Origin: an uncultured Helicobacteraceae bacterium
GTDB taxonomy: Bacteria > Campylobacterota > Campylobacteria > Campylobacterales > Helicobacteraceae
Reading direction: 5' to 3'
Assembly (NCBI GenBank): GCA_934668765.1
Contig: CAKUOH010000036.1
Coordinates: 1 to 8,607 of the forward strand
DNA: 8,607 nt
Shown here: piece by piece, positions 1-7,079 of the stretch
How the letters are laid out: every line of letters starts with the position of its first letter
Position numbering within the stretch: position 1 is the stretch's first letter
Notes under the pieces: model-generated
The model's database searches: none
Told to the model about the DNA's origin: nothing
Seen by the model: only the letters and a program-made list of their open reading frames with translations
Translations under genes and position numbers: made by a program

Positions 1-381
1 GCGCGTGTGGTGCATATTAAAACGCTCCCGAAAAATTACGCAATTAGCTATGGGCGGACATTTACTACTAGCAAACCCACGAGAATTGCCACGATTTGCG
101 CAGGTTACGCTGATGGATATAGTAGGTTGCTCTCAAATAAAGGCGAAGTTTTGATTCGTGGCAAACGCGCAAAAGTCGTGGGTAGCGTGTGTATGGACCA
201 GCTGTGCGTGGATATTAGCGACATTAAAGACGCAAAAATCGGCGATTGCGCGGTGCTTTTTGGCGTTGATGAACGGGGCAATGAGATTAGCCCAGATGAG
301 TTGGCACAAAAAATCGGCACGATAAGCTATGAGATAATTTGCGCAGTGTCAAATAGAGTGCCACGAATTTATAAAATTTAG
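1..381 (+). CDS. alr: Alanine racemase, C-terminal part (5' truncated by window edge)
   Basis: The open frame runs in from base 1 and ends at TAG 379-381, so only about 126 C-terminal residues are present. Alr is a PLP enzyme that interconverts L- and D-alanine in the cytoplasm and supplies D-alanine for peptidoglycan. The visible part is the C-terminal beta domain. The motif AISYGRTF carries the tyrosine (TAT at 49-51) that acts as the second catalytic base in this family. It is followed by the family signature [10 protein letters not shown], a LSNKGEV segment and [13 protein letters not shown], whose methionine region lines the active site. The GTG codons at 7 and 10 are internal valines, not starts, because the frame is open through base 1 and the PLP-binding N-terminal barrel must lie upstream. 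No intact terminator is obvious after the stop; small imperfect hairpins follow at about 400-433. Confidence 0.93.
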   Translation, partial: ARVVHIKTLPKNYAISYGRTFTTSKPTRIATICAGYADGYSRLLSNKGEVLIRGKRAKVVGSVCMDQLCVDISDIKDAKIGDCAVLFGVDERGNEISPDELAQKIGTISYEIICAVSNRVPRIYKI

Positions 382-451
382 GGCAATTTGTGTCTTTGGT
401 AAATCCTGCGGATTGTGATTGCGCTAACGCGAATCAAAAGGCAAAAATTTT

Positions 452-490
452 GTCATTGCGAGGCAAATCGTAGATTCGCGCAAAGCAATC
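452..490 (+). repeat. Dispersed palindromic repeat, copy 1
   Basis: Begins GTCATTGCGAGG and ends AAGCAATC, with an internal AATCGTAGATTCG part that can pair with itself. This is the plus orientation of an element seen five times in this intergenic region. It is similar in style to small mobile-like palindromic units reported in many bacterial genomes. Confidence 0.65.
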
Positions 491-605
491 CAAAGGGCAC
501 GAATTTAACACACTAAACAAATCAATGACAGAAAAGCGAATCAGTAAATAATTTAGATATGCGTAAAGCAAGCAATTCGCCTTTGATTCAAGATTCACTA
601 AAATA

Positions 606-650
606 GATTGCTTTGTTGTTTTCGCTACGCTCAAACTGCCTTGCAAAGAC
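606..650 (-). repeat. Dispersed palindromic repeat, copy 2
   Basis: Reads on the minus strand as GTCTTTGCAAGGCAG ... AAAGCAATC, with a central GAGCGTAGCGAAAAC. The ends match copy 1 with substitutions (GTCTTTGCAAGG against GTCATTGCGAGG). Confidence 0.6.
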
Positions 651-662
651 GGCGTGGGATTT

Positions 663-723
663 GTCATTGCGGAATTGAATCGTCTTTGTTAAAAAATGAG
701 CATAGCGAATTTTTGTGGCAATC
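663..723 (+). repeat. Dispersed palindromic repeat, copy 3 (longer)
   Basis: Starts GTCATTGCGGA and ends GTGGCAATC, with an AT-rich centre longer than in the other copies. It begins 12 bases after the end of copy 2, which lies in the opposite orientation, so the two ends sit back to back. Confidence 0.55.
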
Positions 724-732
724 TAAATTTTA

Positions 733-767
733 CCCACCCCCTTAATCCCATCCCGCAAGGGAGGGGG
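733..767. repeat. G/C-rich hairpin with GCAA loop
   Basis: A TCCC-GCAA-GGGA stem-loop with a GNRA-type loop, flanked by CCCACCCCC on the left and GGAGGGGG on the right so the stem can extend. It stands out from the surrounding AT-rich DNA. A diverged second copy of its core lies at 816-836. The function is unknown; the structure would be stable as RNA or as single-stranded DNA. Confidence 0.6.
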
Positions 768-815
768 AAAGTGTCGTGTTACAACGCGCAATGGATGGGG
801 AAAAAGATAACTGCA

Positions 816-836
816 ACTCCGCAAAGGAGTGGGAAT
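816..836. repeat. Second GCAA-loop hairpin, diverged copy
   Basis: The stem ACTCC/GGAGT encloses GCAAA. From 817 the sequence aligns with 751-770 at about 15 of 20 positions, in the same orientation, so the two hairpins look like diverged copies or the two ends of one composite element. Confidence 0.5.
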
Positions 837-914
837 AATTAAAGTTTGGATTACTAAATAAACTTCGTTTTGCCACGACTTGCATTCGCAAGTCTAGCAA
901 TGGCAAAAAAAGCA

Positions 915-950
915 GATTGCCACGAATCGCTTTGCGATTCTCGCAATGAC
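915..950 (-). repeat. Dispersed palindromic repeat, copy 4
   Basis: On the minus strand it reads GTCATTGCGAGAATCG, CAAAG, CGATTCGTGGCAATC. The inner arms GAATCG/CGATTC pair perfectly around CAAAG, so this is the most regular hairpin of the set. Confidence 0.65.
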
Positions 951-985
951 GATTCGTTTTTTTGATTGGCTTTTGATGTTTTGTA

Positions 986-1027
986 GATTGCTACAAATCT
1001 GCAATAAACGCAGATTCGCGCAATGAC
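986..1027 (-). repeat. Dispersed palindromic repeat, copy 5
   Basis: On the minus strand it begins GTCATTGCGCGAATCTGCG and ends GCAGATTTGTAGCAATC. The inner arms AATCTGC/GCAGATT are complementary. It has the same ends as copies 1 and 4. Confidence 0.65.
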
Positions 1028-1094
1028 AAAGATTTTTATTTTTTTAAAAATTCAAAGCGACTTGCGCACTTGATTTGTTTGCTAAAATAAAAAA

Positions 1095-1127
1095 TGCTTT
1101 CCATTGCAAGATTTGACCTATCAAATC
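1095..1127 (-). terminator. Candidate terminator downstream of actP
   Basis: About 28 nt after the actP stop, the minus strand carries a perfect 7-bp stem GATTTGA, loop TAGG, TCAAATC (1110-1127). A T-rich run (GCATTTTTTATTTT) begins about 15 nt further on. An outer ATTG/CAAT pairing could lengthen the stem. A second imperfect hairpin at 1052-1073, also followed by ATTTTT, could serve instead. The gap between stem and T-run makes this only a moderate case. Confidence 0.4.
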
Positions 1128-1154
1128 AAAACAATCCAAAACACATTACAATTC

Positions 1155-2807
1155 CTAATGCGCTACTGCCTCACTAGCACCGATGCCACTTTGAGCGCGG
1201 AAATCTTGCGCAGCAAAGCCCTTTTTGTCCTCATCTGCTCTCTTGCTTGAATCAGCCTTAGAAATAGCCCAAATAGCGATAAAGGTTAATGGCATAGAGA
1301 AAATTGCTGGGTGATTGTATGGGAAAATCGCATTTTCAAAGCCTAGCACATTTACCCACACGCTAGGGCTTAAAATGACAAGGGCAAGAACGCACACAAG
1401 CCCTATGATACCACCATAAAGCACACCGTTTGTGGTTAGGTTTTTCCAATAAATGCAAAGCAAGATGATAGGAAAATTCACACTTGCAGCAATGGCAAAG
1501 GCAAGTCCCACAGTAAAGGCGACATTTTGTCCCTCAAAGCCAAGTCCTAAAATGATAGCTAAAATTCCAAGCCCTATGGTAGAGCCTTTGGTTACACGCA
1601 TTTCAGTTTGTGCATCGCATTTGCCGTCTTTGCAAACATTGACAAACAAATCGTGGCTTATCGCACTCGCCCCAGAAATGGCTAGTCCAGCCACCACAGC
1701 CAAAATAGTAGCAAACGCCACCGCTGAGATAAAGCCTAGCAAAACATCGCCACCAAGCACCTTTGCTAAAAGCACGGCTTCCATATTTGGCGGAATGGTA
1801 AATTGTCCAGCTTCGTTGATAAAATCAGGATTACCAAGCAAAAAGGCTATTGCGCCAAAGCCGATAACAAAGGTAAGTATGTAAAAATACCCGATTAGCC
1901 CTGTGGCATAAAATACGGATTTTCTAGCCTCTTTAGCGTTTTTAACCGTGAAGAATCGCATTAAAATGTGTGGTAATCCTGCTGTGCCAAACATAAGCGC
2001 AAGTCCTAGTGAAATCGCACTCACAGGGTCTGGTAAAAAGGTCCCTGGCTCCATAATCGCAGCACCCTTTGAGTGATTGTTTATCGCCATTTCAAAATAA
2101 CGAGCCAAGTCAAATCCGCTTAAATAGAGAATCATAATAGCCATAAATGTCGCTCCGCCGAGCAATAAACACGCTTTAATGATTTGCACCCAAGTTGTAG
2201 CGTGCATTCCGCCAAAGGTTACATAGCAAATCATTAAGATTCCCACGATAATCACAGCATAAGAATAAGGCAAACCAAAAAGCACTTGTATTAGTCCGCC
2301 TGCGCCCACCATTTGTGCAATGAGATAAAACACCACCACACTCAAACCAGAAATTGCCGAAATCGTGCGAACTTTTTTAGAATCTAATCTATAAGCGATA
2401 ATGTCTGCAAAGGTGTATTTGCCTAAATTTCTAAACTTTTCAGCGATTAAAAAAAGCACGATAGGCCAACCCACCAAAAAGCCAATGGCATAAATTAGCC
2501 CATCAAAGCCGTTTGCAAAGACAAGCCCAACAATGCCCAAAAAGCTTGCCGCACTCATATAGTCGCCTGCTATGGCTATGCCATTTTGCATACCTGTGAT
2601 ATTACCTCCAGCGGTGTAAAATCCTGCGGCGGATTTAGATACTTTGCTTGAAAAATATGTGATTGCTAGTGTAGCAAGGACAAATACCAAAAACATTCCT
2701 ATGGCAAAGTAGTTGCGCTCACCTTGCGCAAATGCACTTGTATCAAGCCCTGCCGCATAAAGTGTGCCAAATGCACCAAATAACACTACAAAAAGTAATT
2801 TTTTCAT
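1155..2807 (-). CDS. actP: Cation/acetate symporter ActP (SSS family)
   Basis: The 550-residue inner-membrane symporter matches ActP along its whole length. This sodium:solute symporter family member imports acetate, and in E. coli also glyoxylate. It has a cleavable-looking N-terminus ([20 protein letters not shown]), then many membrane spans. Family hallmarks are YTAGGNITG (about 64-72), [12 protein letters not shown] (80-91), [10 protein letters not shown] (126-135), [14 protein letters not shown] (199-212), [15 protein letters not shown] (274-288) and a C-terminus ending [15 protein letters not shown], which is also how E. coli ActP ends. One cytoplasmic loop has a small VCKDGKCD insertion with two cysteines where E. 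coli has VFKKG. The start is fixed by a strong GGAGGTG site 5 nt upstream, and the ATGA overlap with the preceding yjcH-like gene indicates translational coupling. Recognition rests on remembered family sequence, not a search. Confidence 0.95.
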   Translation of the reverse strand: MKKLLFVVLFGAFGTLYAAGLDTSAFAQGERNYFAIGMFLVFVLATLAITYFSSKVSKSAAGFYTAGGNITGMQNGIAIAGDYMSAASFLGIVGLVFANGFDGLIYAIGFLVGWPIVLFLIAEKFRNLGKYTFADIIAYRLDSKKVRTISAISGLSVVVFYLIAQMVGAGGLIQVLFGLPYSYAVIIVGILMICYVTFGGMHATTWVQIIKACLLLGGATFMAIMILYLSGFDLARYFEMAINNHSKGAAIMEPGTFLPDPVSAISLGLALMFGTAGLPHILMRFFTVKNAKEARKSVFYATGLIGYFYILTFVIGFGAIAFLLGNPDFINEAGQFTIPPNMEAVLLAKVLGGDVLLGFISAVAFATILAVVAGLAISGASAISHDLFVNVCKDGKCDAQTEMRVTKGSTIGLGILAIILGLGFEGQNVAFTVGLAFAIAASVNFPIILLCIYWKNLTTNGVLYGGIIGLVCVLALVILSPSVWVNVLGFENAIFPYNHPAIFSMPLTFIAIWAISKADSSKRADEDKKGFAAQDFRAQSGIGASEAVAH

Positions 2808-3178
2808 TTTTCACCTCCATTTTTGCGTGAATCTATATGCGAATCATTGCCCTTTATCATCGCTTCTAATGCGCCACTTTCTTGCAAATCTTCTAAAATT
2901 TCGGCTTGCTCTTTGTCAAAGTATTTGTTTGCAAATAGCGTGTAAATTCCTGTGCTAACAATAGAAAGCACAATGATAAAAATTCCCAAAATAATGCCAA
3001 GCGTAATGCTACTAGGTCCCAAACGATAGCCCAGCACTTCGGGAAAAAACCCTATACTTGCGACAAACGCATAGTAACAAACCAAAATCACAAGCGAAAG
3101 CCAGACACAAAATTTATTTCTAAATGAAACAAATTTGTAAAATCTCGCTACCGCACTTTCTTGCGTAATTTTTTTCAT
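2804..3178 (-). CDS. yjcH: DUF485 inner-membrane protein, YjcH family
   Basis: The 124-residue protein has two membrane spans (about 24-46 and 58-83) and a charged tail. The region [19 protein letters not shown] followed by a proline-containing loop and a second span is the DUF485/YjcH layout. These proteins are encoded next to ActP in many bacteria, and the family is thought to assist the transporter; its biochemical role is not established. The start has a good AAGGAG site 8 nt upstream. Its TGA overlaps the actP ATG (ATGA, bases 2804-2807), so the two are almost surely co-transcribed and coupled. The C-terminus is slightly longer and more polar than I expect for the family ([15 protein letters not shown]). 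Confidence 0.88.
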   Translation of the reverse strand: MKKITQESAVARFYKFVSFRNKFCVWLSLVILVCYYAFVASIGFFPEVLGYRLGPSSITLGIILGIFIIVLSIVSTGIYTLFANKYFDKEQAEILEDLQESGALEAMIKGNDSHIDSRKNGGEK

Positions 3179-3228
3179 TTTTGAAACTCCTTTTATCTTA
3201 AATTAGCCTTCAAGGCATTAAAAGCATA

Positions 3229-3276
3229 TTAAAATTTTGAGGCGATTTGGTAGTGAATCTTAAAATTTTGGGGCGA
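3229..3276. repeat. Direct repeat TTAAAATTTTGRGGCGA, 31-bp period
   Basis: Two copies, 3229-3245 and 3260-3276, agree at 16 of 17 positions (A against G at position 11). Their starts are 31 bp apart, close to three helical turns, which would place both on one face of the DNA. Each contains the self-complementary AAAATTTT. They lie 50-100 bp before yjcH and could be paired regulator sites. Confidence 0.55.
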
Positions 3277-3296
3277 AATTTTGTAAAATGTCTAAA

Positions 3297-3305
3297 AATA
3301 TAACA
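3297..3305 (-). promoter_or_regulatory. Candidate extended -10 promoter for yjcH-actP
   Basis: The minus strand reads TGTTATATT, that is TGN followed by TATATT (5 of 6 to TATAAT), as in campylobacterotal housekeeping promoters that lack a clear -35. It lies inside the inverted repeat AAAATGT/ACATTTT (3285-3309), which could be an operator. A competing -10, TATGCT at 3223-3228, lies nearer the gene; with it the 31-bp repeats would sit just upstream of the promoter instead of in the leader. Confidence 0.35.
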
Positions 3306-3537
3306 TTTTTCTAATGAGTTTTTAGAATCTATCTATAAAAAATGCTAGATTTATAAGTCATACTCGAATCTAATTAAGATATTTTCTTTGTAAAAATACA
3401 CGCTAAAAATTTATATAATTTTATAAGTTTTTTGAAAGAAAATGCAAAATTAGTGCGAAATAAGTTTGTGTTTTGTAAATCTAAAAAATAGATTAGATTC
3501 GCATTCAGCCTTGGGCAGATTTGATTTGTCTTTTGAT

Positions 3538-4296
3538 TTATTTTTTCGCAACGCTTAACGCACTTGGTGCTTGGATTGTAGGCATAACTTCGATTCGATT
3601 GATATTCACGCGCTTTGGTTGCATCGCCACCCATAGCACGATTTCAGCAATATCTTCTGGCAAAAGTGGCTCTGTGCCTTCATACACGGCATTTGCTTTT
3701 GTTTCATCGCCCTTAAATCGCACCAGCGAAAACTCACTCCCACCACAAAGTCCGGGCTCAATATTGCTAACGCGAATCCCTTTATCAAACAAATCCGCAC
3801 GGAGATTTAGGCTAAATTGCTTTACAAACGCCTTTGTCGCGCCATAGACATTGCTACCGGGATAGGGATAGCTCCCTGCAATCGAGCTGATATTTATGAT
3901 ATGTCCGCTTTTATTCGCCACCATTTGTGGCAAAAGTAGGTGCGTTAGGCGCGTTAAAGCCAAGATATTTACCTCAATCATTCGCTCCCAATCGCCTATT
4001 TCCGCCTTATCCGCACTTGATAATCCAAGCGCAAGTCCAGCATTATTTACCAAAATATCAATTTTTTGCAAAGATTTGTCGCTTTCGCCTAAATTTGCCA
4101 AAGCCTTTTTAAGTGCCTCTATGTCGCAAATATCACAAGCGATTATGGCGACTTTATCGCTACCACATTCATTTTGCAATTCTTTTAGCTTTGATTTGCG
4201 CCTTGCTAGAGCGATTACCTTATGATTTGCGCTAACGAATCTCCGCACGATTTCGCGCCCAAAGCCCACACTTGCACCCGTTACCAACGCCACCAT
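3538..4296 (-). CDS. ydfG: SDR-family NAD(P)-dependent oxidoreductase, YdfG-like
   Basis: The 252-residue cytoplasmic classical short-chain dehydrogenase resembles YdfG, an NADP-dependent 3-hydroxy acid dehydrogenase acting on serine, L-allo-threonine and, in E. coli, malonic semialdehyde. Visible motifs are the cofactor loop TGASVGFG (6-13), NNAG (84-87), the structural Asn110, catalytic Ser138 and the pair Tyr151/Lys155 in YGATK. The stretches NVYGATKAFVKQFSLNLR and NIEPGLCGGSEFSLVRFKGD closely follow YdfG. An ARR motif after strand 2 (31-33) fits NADP(H) preference. The last ten residues (SALSVAKK end) are less conserved. The ATG shares one base with the stop of the small ORF before it (TAATG), so translation is probably coupled to the cytochrome bd operon. 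The substrate in this organism is inferred only from the family. Confidence 0.88.
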   Translation of the reverse strand: MVALVTGASVGFGREIVRRFVSANHKVIALARRKSKLKELQNECGSDKVAIIACDICDIEALKKALANLGESDKSLQKIDILVNNAGLALGLSSADKAEIGDWERMIEVNILALTRLTHLLLPQMVANKSGHIINISSIAGSYPYPGSNVYGATKAFVKQFSLNLRADLFDKGIRVSNIEPGLCGGSEFSLVRFKGDETKANAVYEGTEPLLPEDIAEIVLWVAMQPKRVNINRIEVMPTIQAPSALSVAKK

Positions 4297-4400
4297 TATT
4301 TTTTGCCCTCTATTTTTTCAAGCTGATTGATATTTAGCACAATAAATTTATACGCCACAAAGATTGTTAGGGGCCAAAATAGCAAAAATAACGCTCCCAT
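4296..4400 (-). CDS. 34-residue single-span membrane protein after cydB, CydX-like candidate
   Basis: This short ORF starts at ATG 4400 and ends TAA 4298-4296. The product opens MGALFLLFWPLTIFVAYKF, then IVLNINQLEKIEGKK: one hydrophobic helix (about 3-23) and a short charged tail. A good AAGGA site sits 7 nt before the ATG, in the 14-nt gap after the cydB stop, and the stop overlaps the SDR start by one base, so every boundary is tight. Size, topology, position after cydB and a tail LEKIEG that recalls the LEHVESG of E. coli CydX suggest a small subunit that stabilises the oxidase haems. The similarity is too short to prove homology, so the name is an inference. Confidence 0.7.
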   Translation of the reverse strand: MGALFLLFWPLTIFVAYKFIVLNINQLEKIEGKK

Positions 4401-4404
4401 TTTT

Positions 4405-4412
4405 CCGTCCTT
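4405..4412 (-). promoter_or_regulatory. Ribosome binding site of the CydX-like ORF
   Basis: The minus strand reads AAGGACGG, 4 nt from the ATG at 4400 (7 nt counting from AAGGA), in the only 14 nt between cydB and this ORF. It is a main reason for believing that the short frame is translated. Confidence 0.65.
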
Positions 4413-4414
4413 TT

Positions 4415-5545
4415 TTAATAAATATGATGCGAATCTTTTTCCATTTCGCTTTGTGTGATTTTGACTTTATCCATCACGCGCCATACATAGCTAATATAGG
4501 CTAGGACAAATGGCACAAGTAGCGATACATACGCCATCACACCCAAAGTATATTCGCTAGAACTTGCATTGCGAATCGTTAGCGAACTTTGCAAGTCGCT
4601 TAAAGACGGATAAAATACGCCACCGCCAAGCCCAAGACTTAAAAATACCGCAAACACCGCTAACACACTGCCGATTCCCAAACTCCAAATCGCACACGAG
4701 ATTTTCTTAAAGCAAAGTAGCCAAATACCCATAAGCACGAACACCACACCCACAAGTAGAGTGATTAAAACTAGCGGATTTTTCACAAATGCCCAAAAAT
4801 ATGCGTTAGATTCAACTGCTACCACACCATTTGAATCCACCACAAAGCCTTCTTTTAGGCAAATCCACACCAAAAACGCGACAAAAAACACCAAAAATAA
4901 CGCGCTATTTAATAGCGACTTTTTGGCGATTCGTATGTGAATCACGCTCTCAGCGATATTATTTCTAAAATACGCTAACCCCAAGATTCGACTTAAAAAT
5001 ACTAGCGCGAAAGCCAAAAGATAATTGCAAGGATTCGCAAGTAATTCTAATCCACGCCAAGCACTTTGCCACGCGACAAAATTCTGCTCATTTAGCACAA
5101 AATGCGAACCGCTAAAAAAGCTACTAACCGCGATTCCTATTAAAAAAACGCCCACAAAGCCATTGATTTTTAAAAAAATCTCAAAAGTCCTTGCGCCGTA
5201 AGGATTGCCATCTTTTTTGCGGTATTCATAGCTCACCGCTTGAATGATAAAGCAAAATAATATCGCAAGCCACGCCCAATACGCTCCGCCAAAACTCGTA
5301 GCATAAAAAAGCGGAAATGCCGCAAATGCCGCGCCACCAAAAAGCACCAAAGTGGTAAATCCAAGCTCCCATTTGCGCCCTAGCGAATTTATCAGCATTG
5401 ATTTTTCGATGTCATTTTCGCTTAATTCATCGATTAAGGTTTGTCCGCCCTGCACAAAAAACATAAACACCAAAAGCCCACCTAGCAAACTCCAAACTAC
5501 CCACCAATAGACTTGCAGGGCACCTAATTCTAATCCAAAAAACAT
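4415..5545 (-). CDS. cydB: Cytochrome bd quinol oxidase subunit II (CydB)
   Basis: The 376-residue protein has eight or nine hydrophobic spans and is the usual CydB length. CydB pairs with CydA in the inner membrane to form cytochrome bd, which oxidises quinol and reduces oxygen to water with high affinity. Matching features are the N-terminal LQVYWWVVWSLLGGLLVFMFF span, the FVQGGQTL segment after it, GRKWELGFTTLVLFGGAAFAAFP, a polar YEYRKKDGNPYGARTFE loop, and a tail KITQSEMEKDSHHIY that is typical of CydB C-termini. The ATG directly abuts the cydA TAG with no spacer; the ribosome site (AAAGGA) lies in the last codons of cydA, implying coupling. No truncation is seen. Confidence 0.94.
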   Translation of the reverse strand: MFFGLELGALQVYWWVVWSLLGGLLVFMFFVQGGQTLIDELSENDIEKSMLINSLGRKWELGFTTLVLFGGAAFAAFPLFYATSFGGAYWAWLAILFCFIIQAVSYEYRKKDGNPYGARTFEIFLKINGFVGVFLIGIAVSSFFSGSHFVLNEQNFVAWQSAWRGLELLANPCNYLLAFALVFLSRILGLAYFRNNIAESVIHIRIAKKSLLNSALFLVFFVAFLVWICLKEGFVVDSNGVVAVESNAYFWAFVKNPLVLITLLVGVVFVLMGIWLLCFKKISCAIWSLGIGSVLAVFAVFLSLGLGGGVFYPSLSDLQSSLTIRNASSSEYTLGVMAYVSLLVPFVLAYISYVWRVMDKVKITQSEMEKDSHHIY

Positions 5546-7063
5546 CTAAAATCCTTTCTTTATCGCGCTTAACATTATTTTGATTTCGGCAAATAAAAGC
5601 GCGGTAAATAGCACCAAAAATAAGAAAAATGAGATTTTGACATTGATACTGCCCAAATTCGTAGCTGCGATTCCAACGGGCATAAGGTCTTGAATCGCCC
5701 ACGGCTGACGCCCCACTTCTGCGACAATCCACCCTGCTTCTGCGGCGATAAATCCAAGCGGAATGCAAATCACGCAAATCCACAAAATCTTTCTAAATCG
5801 CTCAATGTCATTTGCCATTGAAAGATACAGCACAATGATAAAAAGCGCGAAAAATAGCGAACCCAACGCAACCATTAAATGAAAACTATAAAAAGTTACA
5901 GCCACAGGAGGAATCGCATCGCTAGGTTTCTTTAAATAGCCATAGCCAAAGTCTTTGAAGTTTGATTGAAGTCGCAGTTTGTTAAACTCCATTGAATCCG
6001 TATCGCCCAAATCTTTGGCAACTTTGTATTCTTTGAGTGCGGAGATGGCTAGTTTGCCATTATCGATTCGATTTTGCAGTGGCGCAATGCCTTTTGATTC
6101 ATTACCCATTACCAAATCCGTAATGCCCGGCACAAAGCTATTTGGGTCGCGATTGCCTAAAATTGACAGCGCGTAAGGGATTTGCACATCAAACAAAAAT
6201 ACGCTTTCATCATTATCATAGGTTTTTTTAGGATTAAGAATCCCAAAAGCTACGATTCCCGCGCGATTTTCGCCTTTATAAAGTCCCTCCATTGCAGCGA
6301 GTTTCATAGGTTGCGTTTGCGTAACACGATATGCGCTCTCATCGCCACTAAAAAAGAGAAATATTGAGCAAATTAGCCCAAAACTAGACGCCAACACCAA
6401 ACTTCGTTTTGCTTCGTGTGTATGGCGTTTGCGTAGTAAAAACCACGCAGAAATCCCCATCACAAAAAGCGCGGAGATGACATAGCCACTGCCGATTGTA
6501 TGCAAGAATTTACTTACAGCCACAGGCGAGAGTGCGACTTCGGCAAAGCTTTGCATTTCATTGCGCGCAGTATCGGGGTTAAACGCCATTCCCACAGGAT
6601 ATTGCATCCAGCCATTTGCCACTAAAATCCAAAACGCCGAGAGATTGCTCCCAATCGCCACGCACCAAGTGGAAAGCAAGTGAAATCCTTTGGAGACTTT
6701 GTTCCACCCAAAAAACATTACCGCAAAAAATGTCGCCTCCAAGAAAAACGCCATTATGCCCTCAACTGCAAGTGGTGCGCCAAAAATATCGCCTACAAAC
6801 CAGCTGTAATTTGCCCAATTTGTCCCAAACTCAAATTCCATTATTAAGCCCGTAGCCACGCCGATAGCGAAATTTATAGCAAAAAGCGTTAGCCAAAATT
6901 TTGTGATTTTTAGCCACCTTTCATCGCCCGTGCGCACATAGATTGTCTCCATAATGGCAAGCATAAAGCTTAAGCCCAAAGTCAGCGGCACAAACAAAAA
7001 GTGATAAATTGCAGTTAGCCCAAACTGCGCCCTGCTCCAATCCACACTAGCTATTTCCGTCAT
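5546..7063 (-). CDS. cydA: Cytochrome bd quinol oxidase subunit I (CydA), long Q-loop type
   Basis: The 505-residue haem-bearing subunit oxidises quinol at the periplasmic Q-loop and reduces oxygen at the haem b595/d pair. Expected residues are present: His21 (E. coli His19, haem), Glu101 and Glu109 (E. coli Glu99, Glu107), His188 (His186, haem b558), Met397 (Met393, haem b558), the quinol-site Lys254 and Glu259 in MKLAAMEGLY, and GWIVAEVGRQPW (444-455). The span from Lys254 to Met397 (143 residues) equals that in E. coli, so the Q-loop is the long type rather than the short CioA type. At E. coli Arg391 this protein has His395 (SFHLM). The ribosome site AAAGGA is about 7 nt before the ATG. 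The gene follows a DUF4492 gene by 16 nt. Confidence 0.95.
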   Translation of the reverse strand: MTEIASVDWSRAQFGLTAIYHFLFVPLTLGLSFMLAIMETIYVRTGDERWLKITKFWLTLFAINFAIGVATGLIMEFEFGTNWANYSWFVGDIFGAPLAVEGIMAFFLEATFFAVMFFGWNKVSKGFHLLSTWCVAIGSNLSAFWILVANGWMQYPVGMAFNPDTARNEMQSFAEVALSPVAVSKFLHTIGSGYVISALFVMGISAWFLLRKRHTHEAKRSLVLASSFGLICSIFLFFSGDESAYRVTQTQPMKLAAMEGLYKGENRAGIVAFGILNPKKTYDNDESVFLFDVQIPYALSILGNRDPNSFVPGITDLVMGNESKGIAPLQNRIDNGKLAISALKEYKVAKDLGDTDSMEFNKLRLQSNFKDFGYGYLKKPSDAIPPVAVTFYSFHLMVALGSLFFALFIIVLYLSMANDIERFRKILWICVICIPLGFIAAEAGWIVAEVGRQPWAIQDLMPVGIAATNLGSINVKISFFLFLVLFTALLFAEIKIMLSAIKKGF

Positions 7064-7079
7064 ATTTTTATCCTTTAAA

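Larger units (their letters stand above)
382..1154. other. Gene-free intergenic region rich in dispersed repeats
   Basis: About 770 bp between the convergent ends of alr and actP. I see no believable coding sequence or RNA gene. The stretch is made of palindromic GTCATTGCGAG...AGCAATC elements, two G-rich GCAA-loop hairpins, a further 7-bp hairpin (GACTTGC, loop ATTC, GCAAGTC, 877-894) and AT-rich linkers. Both flanking genes end here, so it probably holds terminators but needs no promoters. Confidence 0.75.
3179..3537. other. AT-rich regulatory region upstream of yjcH-actP
   Basis: 359 bp between the SDR gene stop and the yjcH start, all on the minus strand. I find no convincing gene. It contains a 17-bp direct repeat, an inverted repeat over a possible promoter, and an 11-bp palindrome (GCCTTCAAGGC, 3206-3216) near the yjcH ribosome site. 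A weak AATCTA/TAGATT hairpin at 3478-3494 lacks a following T-run in the minus direction, so no clear terminator separates the cyd operon from the acetate operon. Confidence 0.6.

Noticed and set aside
434..667. 77-codon minus-strand frame in the alr-actP gap
   Set aside because: Its ends are translated copies of the dispersed repeat (giving CFARIYDLPRNDK, a familiar artefact of such repeats), with no family resemblance and no ribosome site that I can support.
452..1027. CRISPR array
   Set aside because: The repeats alternate in orientation, vary in length (36-61 bp) and have irregular spacing, unlike a CRISPR.
1453..1884. 143-codon plus-strand frame inside actP
   Set aside because: It is the antisense shadow of a well conserved actP coding region, with composition rich in Ser, Lys, Pro and Ala and no recognisable domain.
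3478..3494. Intrinsic terminator after the SDR gene
   Set aside because: The stem is only 6 A/T-rich pairs and no T-run follows it in the minus direction.
3179..3537. Replication origin or attachment site in the AT-rich gap
   Set aside because: I see no DnaA-type TTATCCACA boxes, integrase gene or tRNA nearby.
3374..3634. 86-codon minus-strand frame running from the SDR gene into the leader of yjcH
   Set aside because: It starts inside the SDR gene in another frame; the intergenic part is low-complexity AT-rich sequence.
5427..5783. 118-codon minus-strand frame across the cydA/cydB junction
   Set aside because: It is out of frame with two strongly recognised genes that cover it entirely.
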